Assembly (NCBI GenBank): GCA_031406795.1
Contig: JANOHV010000188.1
Span: 1-46,149 of the forward strand
Direction: 5' to 3'
Source: DATDCY01 sp031406795 [NCBI: Candidatus Rokuibacteriota bacterium]
GTDB lineage: Bacteria; JAUVQV01
DNA: 46,149 nucleotides
Below are positions 41,551 to 46,149 of this stretch, piece by piece. A program made the translations under genes and the position numbers. Positions within the stretch are counted from its first letter, which is position 1. Every line of letters starts with the position of its first letter. A model generated the notes under the pieces. That model was not told the origin of the DNA and searched no databases. It was given only the letters and a program-made list of their open reading frames with translations.

Positions 41551-41575
41551 CCAGGGGGGCAACGTGCCCCCCTGG
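41551..41575 (-). terminator. Perfect 11-bp hairpin between the 14-heme and thioredoxin genes
   Basis: CCAGGGGGGCA pairs perfectly with TGCCCCCCTGG around an ACG loop, 15 nt after the stop at 41591. There is no T-run on either side, so it may be a processing site or partial terminator rather than a classical intrinsic terminator. It would separate the upstream NHL/14-heme pair from the thioredoxin/chaperone genes. Confidence 0.5.
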
Positions 41576-41590
41576 TTTCAAGCGTGAATC

Positions 41591-43816
41591 CTAGTAGTTG
41601 TGGCAGTTAACGCAGAGGGTGGGCGAGTAGCCCGCGCCGGCGTTGGCCTCCTCGAGGATGAAGTCGACACCCTTCACGATGGTGTTGGCGGAGTAGGTGG
41701 GTGTCGAAGGGGTGATCGTGCCGCTCGGCGCCGCATCGTGCGGCCGGTGGCAGGAGTCGCAGTCCATCTGGTTGTCTGCCGGGTACGATGCAGTGTTCGG
41801 GGTACCCGCCGCGTCGGCGTAGGAACCGGCGCCGGTGATCAGGGTCGTGGTGGGGCGCTGATTGTCAGCCGCGGCGGTGATCACCTGGCCGGTGATCTGG
41901 TGCGTCCCCGGAGGTCCGGTCGTCCCCGCGGTGGCGCCGTAGTGGCATTCCATGCAGAAGCGCGAGCCGACCGCTGCGCCGCCTGCCCCGGCCCGGTTGC
42001 CGGTCCCGTCGTCCTGATAGTTCATCAGCAGCAGGTTGTTCTGCCAGCCGGCCTTGCCGAGGGGAACAACGTTATAGCCGATGTTGCCGATGATGTTGTG
42101 GCAGGACTCGCAGGTCAGCGCCGCAGTGGCCGTGGATGTCGCGGCAGCGAGACCGTAGCGCGAGAGGTTGTCGGCAAAGCCGTCGATGCTGCCGCCCACC
42201 GGGTTCGCCGCGGGCGCGGGCCAGGCGGCGGTCCGGGGTACCGTCACAACGACGTTCTGGGGACCGAACGTGAAGACACCATCGGTACCGAGGACGTGGC
42301 TGGACTCGCCGCGGTCGACGCCGTGACCCCTCGGGAAGCGCTCGTGCAGACCGCCGTCCATGCCGGTGATGGTGGCGACGGCGGCTTGTGCGACCGACCC
42401 CTCGAGGTCGGTCGGGTTCGAGTTGTGGCAGTAGTTGCACCACACGCCGGAGGCCGCGTGGTTCAAGCCGCCGCCGGCGCCGTCGAAGTCGAGGGTCGCG
42501 AAGAAGGTGGTCGGGGTGTTGTGTGCGAAGGCCGAGTGGCAGTCTTCGCAGCCGAGGACCGAGGTCATGTTGTCGCCCTGCGCAACGGCCAGGTTCTGTT
42601 CGTGCGAGTGGTGATTGTTCGGGGAGGCGTTGCCGTGGCAGCTGTAGCACCAGTTGGTGGCGTTGCCCATGGTCCGGCGCAGGCGGCCGGTCTGGACGTT
42701 ACCCTGGTTCGTGCTGGCGTCGGCCGGCAGGCCGCCGTGCGCGTCGTGGCAGCTCGAGCAGACCGCAGTGTTATTTGCAGCGGTGCCTGCTGGCCACGGG
42801 GACAGAGCGGAACCGTGGTTCGGGCCGCCGTTGGTGGGGAAGTTGACCGTGTAGGCGCCGGTGTTGGTGTCGATCGGGTGGTCGCCGCCGAGAGTAACAA
42901 CCGGGCGGTTATGGCAGCCGTTGCAGAGGGCGGAGGTGGCGTAGTTGGTCGGGAAGTTGTTGATGGCGAGGATGTAAAGACCCTGGCCGCCACTGCCCGC
43001 GGTCTCGTCCCCGTGCACAGCGTGGCAGGTGTTGCAGTCCAGCACGCCGGTGGCGCCGCCGGCGTCTGTCTTGCCACCCAGGTTCCAGGTCCAGGAACCG
43101 GCGGCCGGGACCGGATTGCCCATGTTCGGGCTGCCTGCAGAGGAGACCGCGAGCGCCGCGACCATGCTCGCGCCCTGGGTCGGGACGGTGGCGGCAATCT
43201 GGATGGGGTGGAGCGAGATGTTGACGTTGTAGCCGGCGGCCTCGTTGTTGTCGCCCTGCTCGGCCGCCGTGTCGATCTCGCCGCGCATGTGGCAGCGCTC
43301 GCAGAGGTCGCCGCGGTAGCCGGCCGCGCCGGTGCCCGTGCGCAGATAGGGGCGCTTCGAGTCGGTTTCGTCGTGCACGAAGTGGCAGGAGGTGCACTGG
43401 ATCGCCCGGCCGCCCGACTGCGTCAGCGGGTTGGTGGCGTTGCTGTAGGGGAGCGTGCTGGCGTTGAGGGCGGTCGCGCCGGGAGTAGCGGATGCGGCAG
43501 GGCCGTCCGGCTCGGCGGGGATCGCCGCGAAGCTGGGGCCGTGGGAGGCGTTGTCGTAGGCGTAGTTGGCCATGTTCGAGCCGCCGGAGGTTCCGTCGTG
43601 GCAGGAGTAGCAGAGCTGGCCGATCTTGTTTGCGCCCCAATTGCCGACACCGGACGGGACATCGATCCAGAGGCGGTCGCCGCCGGCGGCGTGGGGGATG
43701 TGACAGTTGTTGCACGTGAACGTCGCGTGCGGCCCACCGAGCGCGAACACTTGCGCCGGAACGGCCATCAGGCCGGCCGCGAGCAGCGTCACTGCTACGA
43801 GCAATCCTTTTTTCAT
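41591..43816 (-). CDS. Secreted 14-heme c-type cytochrome (propeller-paired type, copy 3)
   Basis: The protein has 741 residues from the ATG at 43816, with GGGAGGGA 5 nt upstream; a longer frame to 43855 lacks a ribosome site. The signal peptide is residues 1-25 (ending AQVFALGG). Fourteen CX2CH motifs run from CNNCH to CVNCH two residues before the stop, with CHIPH, CHFVH, CHAVH, CHDAH and CHRPH second-histidine patterns. The DCNTCHAVHG core and MDCDSCHRPHD-then-ILEE end are shared with the other two 14-heme proteins. Linkers are rich in Ala, Gly, Asn and Thr. It lies 141 nt downstream of its FN3-NHL partner; unlike copies 1 and 2 the pair does not overlap. Confidence 0.94.
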   Translation of the reverse strand: MKKGLLVAVTLLAAGLMAVPAQVFALGGPHATFTCNNCHIPHAAGGDRLWIDVPSGVGNWGANKIGQLCYSCHDGTSGGSNMANYAYDNASHGPSFAAIPAEPDGPAASATPGATALNASTLPYSNATNPLTQSGGRAIQCTSCHFVHDETDSKRPYLRTGTGAAGYRGDLCERCHMRGEIDTAAEQGDNNEAAGYNVNISLHPIQIAATVPTQGASMVAALAVSSAGSPNMGNPVPAAGSWTWNLGGKTDAGGATGVLDCNTCHAVHGDETAGSGGQGLYILAINNFPTNYATSALCNGCHNRPVVTLGGDHPIDTNTGAYTVNFPTNGGPNHGSALSPWPAGTAANNTAVCSSCHDAHGGLPADASTNQGNVQTGRLRRTMGNATNWCYSCHGNASPNNHHSHEQNLAVAQGDNMTSVLGCEDCHSAFAHNTPTTFFATLDFDGAGGGLNHAASGVWCNYCHNSNPTDLEGSVAQAAVATITGMDGGLHERFPRGHGVDRGESSHVLGTDGVFTFGPQNVVVTVPRTAAWPAPAANPVGGSIDGFADNLSRYGLAAATSTATAALTCESCHNIIGNIGYNVVPLGKAGWQNNLLLMNYQDDGTGNRAGAGGAAVGSRFCMECHYGATAGTTGPPGTHQITGQVITAAADNQRPTTTLITGAGSYADAAGTPNTASYPADNQMDCDSCHRPHDAAPSGTITPSTPTYSANTIVKGVDFILEEANAGAGYSPTLCVNCHNY

Positions 43817-43871
43817 CGTTCCCTCCCAGTTTACCCGGTTTACCCGTCTTGCCATGTCTGCCTTAAACCTT

Positions 43872-43890
43872 CCGCCGCCGTGCGCGGCGG
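43872..43890 (-). other. Small GC hairpin in the gap between propeller copy 3 and its cytochrome
   Basis: CCGCCG and CGGCGG can pair around a 7-nt loop within the 141-nt gap. No T-run follows on the minus strand. It may modulate the ratio of the two products, or be chance in GC-rich DNA. No clear promoter was seen in the gap. Confidence 0.25.
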
Positions 43891-43957
43891 CACCAAACCC
43901 CGGCTCACCTCCCCTCCTCCACCACCTCCTTGCGTTCCCAAAACTCCCTGTTAACCG

Positions 43958-45583
43958 CTACTGCTCCGGGACGAACGGCGGCGGAGACTTGTCCCAGAGC
44001 AGCTGCCTGATGCTGTACTGCTTGGCGATGTTCTCGACCACGTAGAAACGGTCGCCGACGATGTGGGCGCCGTTGGGGTTCGAGAGGCCCGGCGCCCCCT
44101 TGCCGTCCTCGTTCGAGAGCATATACTTGAAGCCCCCGTTCCCGTCGAAGATCTGTGCGGTGTTCACGGTCTTGTCGACCGCGAAGAACCAGTCGCGCTT
44201 GACGTCGTGGGCCATCCCGTTGAGATACATGAAGGTGCCGACGCCGGCGCCACGCTCACCGAGCTGCTCGACCTTGGTGCCGGTGTCGTCGTAGAAGGTG
44301 ACGTGCGCCTCGCCGTCGACGACCACGATCCGGCTGCCGTCGTTGCTGACCTCGATCCCGATAGGGAACTTGAGCTCCAGCGGCTCGATCGCCTTGCCGG
44401 CGTCGTCGTACTTGGTGCCGAAAGCGAACTCGAACTTCAGTTTCTCGTCGTAGACCTGGACCTGGTGGTTGATCTGGTCGGTGACGTAGAAGCGCCCCAG
44501 CTTCGGGTCGTGCGCGATCCCCCAGGGTTGGGTGGGCGGCAGCTTCGGGTTCTGGTAGGCCGGCACCGACCTCACGAACTTGCCGTCCGGCCGGAGGATG
44601 TGGATGTACGGCCCGGTCTGATCCGTGACGTAGAGGTCGTCGTCGACGATGACGATGCCGCTCGGGGTGTCGAGTTTCCCCTCGCCGCGGCCCGGTACGC
44701 CGTAGTGCGCGACGAACTGGTTGTCCTTGTCGAAGACCGCGATCCTGTGGCCGGCGCCGTCCGCGATGTAAATCATGCCGTTGTCGGCTACGGTGATGTC
44801 GCGCGGCTGCTTGAGCAGATCGAGCTTGTTGTCGAGCGTGAAGAGGTTCTTGGAGTGCAGCGGGACGGAAGTGAGCTTCTTCTTCTTCTTGGTGGTGTCT
44901 TTTGCAGCCGCCGCGATCGTCACGCTCTTCTCGGCGGAGTAGCCGGACTCCTGGAACGAGTCGTCGAGGGTGGTCAGGACGTAGTGGTAGGTCTTGCCGA
45001 GCTCGACCTTCGCATCGATGAAGGAGGTCTCGGCCGAGGAGTTGATGCTCTGGTAGTCCTTCCCGGAGGTTTCGCTCCGGTAGAGATTGTAGGCGATCGC
45101 CTTGCCGGACTTCGGGGAATTCCAGGAGAGCCCGACCCGGTAGTTGGTCTTGCCAAACTCGGTGCTGGCGTCGGCCTTGATTGCCACCCACTCCGGCGCG
45201 ACGGTGAGCACCTTCTTGGACCCGGGGATCGCGATGGCGCGCTCATCGCCGTTGGGGCTGAGCTCGGCGCCGGCGACGGCCTGCAGGACGTAGAAATAGT
45301 TTTCACCCGGCAGGACGGTCGCGTCGAAGTACTGCGGCTGCGCCGGGGCGGCGATTTCGACGTGTCCCGAGCCCGCCTTGTCGCTGCGCAGGACCTTGTA
45401 GCCGCTGGCCCCCGGCACCGGCGTCCATCGCAGGCCGACCGAGCGCTGCGCGTCAACATAGAGGACGGCGACCCACTTGGGCGCATCGATTGCGGCGGCG
45501 CTGCCGACCATGGCGAACAGCATGGTACACGCGCAGATCAACCCCGCCGCGACGGACCACAGACCTGACCTTGTTCTCATCAT
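43958..45583 (-). CDS. Secreted FN3-NHL beta-propeller protein (copy 3)
   Basis: The protein has 541 residues from the ATG at 45583 (next ATG at 45580), with GAGG 7-9 nt upstream. A signal peptide ends near GSAAAIDAP. Two fibronectin-III-like domains at about 35-240 carry GASGYKVLRSDK and AIAYNLYRSET strands and end in an Ala/Lys-rich spacer (TTKKKKKLTS). NHL blades follow: PRDITVADNGMIYIADG, PSGIVIVDDDLYVTD, PWGIAHDPKLGRFYVTD and PIGIEVSNDGSRIVVVD. It is the best preserved of the three propellers. It begins the right-hand minus-strand cluster behind a TTGACA promoter. No heme motif is present; a cytochrome scaffold role is inferred. Confidence 0.92.
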   Translation of the reverse strand: MMRTRSGLWSVAAGLICACTMLFAMVGSAAAIDAPKWVAVLYVDAQRSVGLRWTPVPGASGYKVLRSDKAGSGHVEIAAPAQPQYFDATVLPGENYFYVLQAVAGAELSPNGDERAIAIPGSKKVLTVAPEWVAIKADASTEFGKTNYRVGLSWNSPKSGKAIAYNLYRSETSGKDYQSINSSAETSFIDAKVELGKTYHYVLTTLDDSFQESGYSAEKSVTIAAAAKDTTKKKKKLTSVPLHSKNLFTLDNKLDLLKQPRDITVADNGMIYIADGAGHRIAVFDKDNQFVAHYGVPGRGEGKLDTPSGIVIVDDDLYVTDQTGPYIHILRPDGKFVRSVPAYQNPKLPPTQPWGIAHDPKLGRFYVTDQINHQVQVYDEKLKFEFAFGTKYDDAGKAIEPLELKFPIGIEVSNDGSRIVVVDGEAHVTFYDDTGTKVEQLGERGAGVGTFMYLNGMAHDVKRDWFFAVDKTVNTAQIFDGNGGFKYMLSNEDGKGAPGLSNPNGAHIVGDRFYVVENIAKQYSIRQLLWDKSPPPFVPEQ

Positions 45584-45649
45584 CACAGCCTCGTTCCTCC
45601 CTCTGCCCGCGCTGTACGGGCCATTAGTGAACTGCAAGCGTAGGGAGGC

Positions 45650-45678
45650 AGTGTAAAATCCCCGTCTGTTCGTGTCAA
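45650..45678 (-). promoter_or_regulatory. Sigma-70-type promoter for the right-hand cytochrome cluster
   Basis: On the minus strand TTGACA (45678-45673) is followed after 17 nt by TACACT (45655-45650), 67 nt before the ATG at 45583. The remaining gap up to 45912 shows no gene that I can support. Confidence 0.55.
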
Positions 45679-45912
45679 GAGACCGTTCTTCAATCACGTT
45701 TTGTCCTCCGTCGCTTCCTTAGTAAGCATAATCGGTGCCAGAGTGCGAGGCGCCGGCAGGCTAGGCGCCGAATAAATGCTTCTCTGAAAAAACAGTGCCT
45801 TACAGAGTTGTTTCAGTAACCAATGCTCGTCGTGCCCACCCCGTGTCCCTGGTTGGCCCAGGAAAAGAGGCATATGCCCCACCCGCGCGAATTTACACGC
45901 ACCGCCCGCCCC

Positions 45913-46149
45913 TCAGTCCATAGCCCGCAGGTACTCATCGCGGAAATGTTCGATGGCCTCCTGGCGCATCCCCTGGGCGACGATCACGAGGGTGATCGCC
46001 GCCCGGTTGAAGCTCTCGTCGAGGTTCGCCGAGACGGTGCGCCAGCGCGTGGGGATCGGCTGGACGAAGCGCTCCTTGAGGGCCAGCCTCAGCGCCGCCT
46101 CGCGCAGAGCGTCAGCGGGGCGCTCCCAGGAGGCGCGGATCTCGCTGAG
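45913..46149 (-). CDS. C-terminal end of an unidentified protein (partial)
   Basis: A minus-strand frame is open from the right edge for 78 codons to a TGA at 45915-45913. It reads as ordinary globular protein (RWRTVSANLDESFNRAAITLVIVAQGM, then EAIEHFRDEYLRAMD), with no heme motif, signal or membrane segment in the visible part. I do not recognise the family. The start lies outside the window. It is upstream of the promoter of the right-hand cluster, transcribed in the same direction. Confidence 0.6.
   Translation of the reverse strand, partial: LSEIRASWERPADALREAALRLALKERFVQPIPTRWRTVSANLDESFNRAAITLVIVAQGMRQEAIEHFRDEYLRAMD

Noticed and set aside
45694-45882. Small minus-strand frame of 62 codons in the right-hand gap
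   Set aside because: No ribosome site, atypical composition, overlaps the promoter region; no support as a gene.

Overview
This 46 kb, G+C-rich window is an electron-transfer island packed with multiheme c-type cytochromes. Counting CX2CH, CX3CH and CX4CH motifs by hand gives about 187 potential heme sites in seven cytochrome genes. Two features point to a dissimilatory metal-reducing bacterium of the Geobacter/Desulfuromonadia or wider Desulfobacterota type. One is the frequent CX4CH...CX2CH pairing, known from the Geobacter GSu_C4xC__C2xCH family. The other is the set of partner genes: NHL propellers, PpiC/SurA-type chaperones and TlpA-like thioredoxins. The species cannot be fixed from this window. 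No rRNA, tRNA, CRISPR array or insertion sequence was seen.

Layout. (1) 1-22001, minus strand: one apparent operon, in transcription order an FN3-NHL propeller protein, a 14-heme cytochrome, an ECF sigma factor, its membrane anti-sigma factor with an outward glycogen-binding-like domain, a secreted helical protein of unknown function, a 34-motif giant cytochrome, and a second giant that runs off the left edge after 3,805 codons and about 88 heme-type motifs. Its far end is two tandem copies of a 2.6 kb unit. (2) 22079-23811, plus strand: two TlpA-like thioredoxins and a secreted NTF2-like protein behind a promoter that carries an inverted repeat. (3) 23836-26247, minus strand: two more TlpA-like thioredoxins and an eight-heme cytochrome interrupted by one in-frame TGA. 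The reading frame continues through four more heme motifs, and a SECIS-like hairpin follows the TGA, so I read it as a selenocysteine cytochrome with a CxxU motif. (4) 26286-32396: an FGE-like lipoprotein candidate lacking the FGE cysteines, a frameshifted spermidine-synthase-like membrane protein, and two TMTC-like GT-C glycosyltransferases with TPR tails. (5) 32441-34152: a 15-heme cytochrome behind a near-consensus promoter, followed by a palindromic repeat. (6) 34334-45583, minus strand: FN3-NHL protein, 14-heme cytochrome, TlpA-like thioredoxin, PpiC-type foldase, SurA-like chaperone, FN3-NHL protein, 14-heme cytochrome, several joined by overlapping stop and start codons. (7) 45913-46149: the C-terminal end of an unidentified gene.

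How it may work together (inference). The thioredoxin-like proteins would keep the hundreds of heme-binding cysteines reduced for heme attachment. The PpiC/SurA pair would escort unfolded apocytochromes, and the FN3-NHL propellers would act as outer-surface scaffolds for the 14-heme cytochromes, with which they are paired three times. The sigma/anti-sigma pair would tune expression of the giants to an envelope signal. The cytochromes together would form long electron-conducting assemblies at the cell surface.
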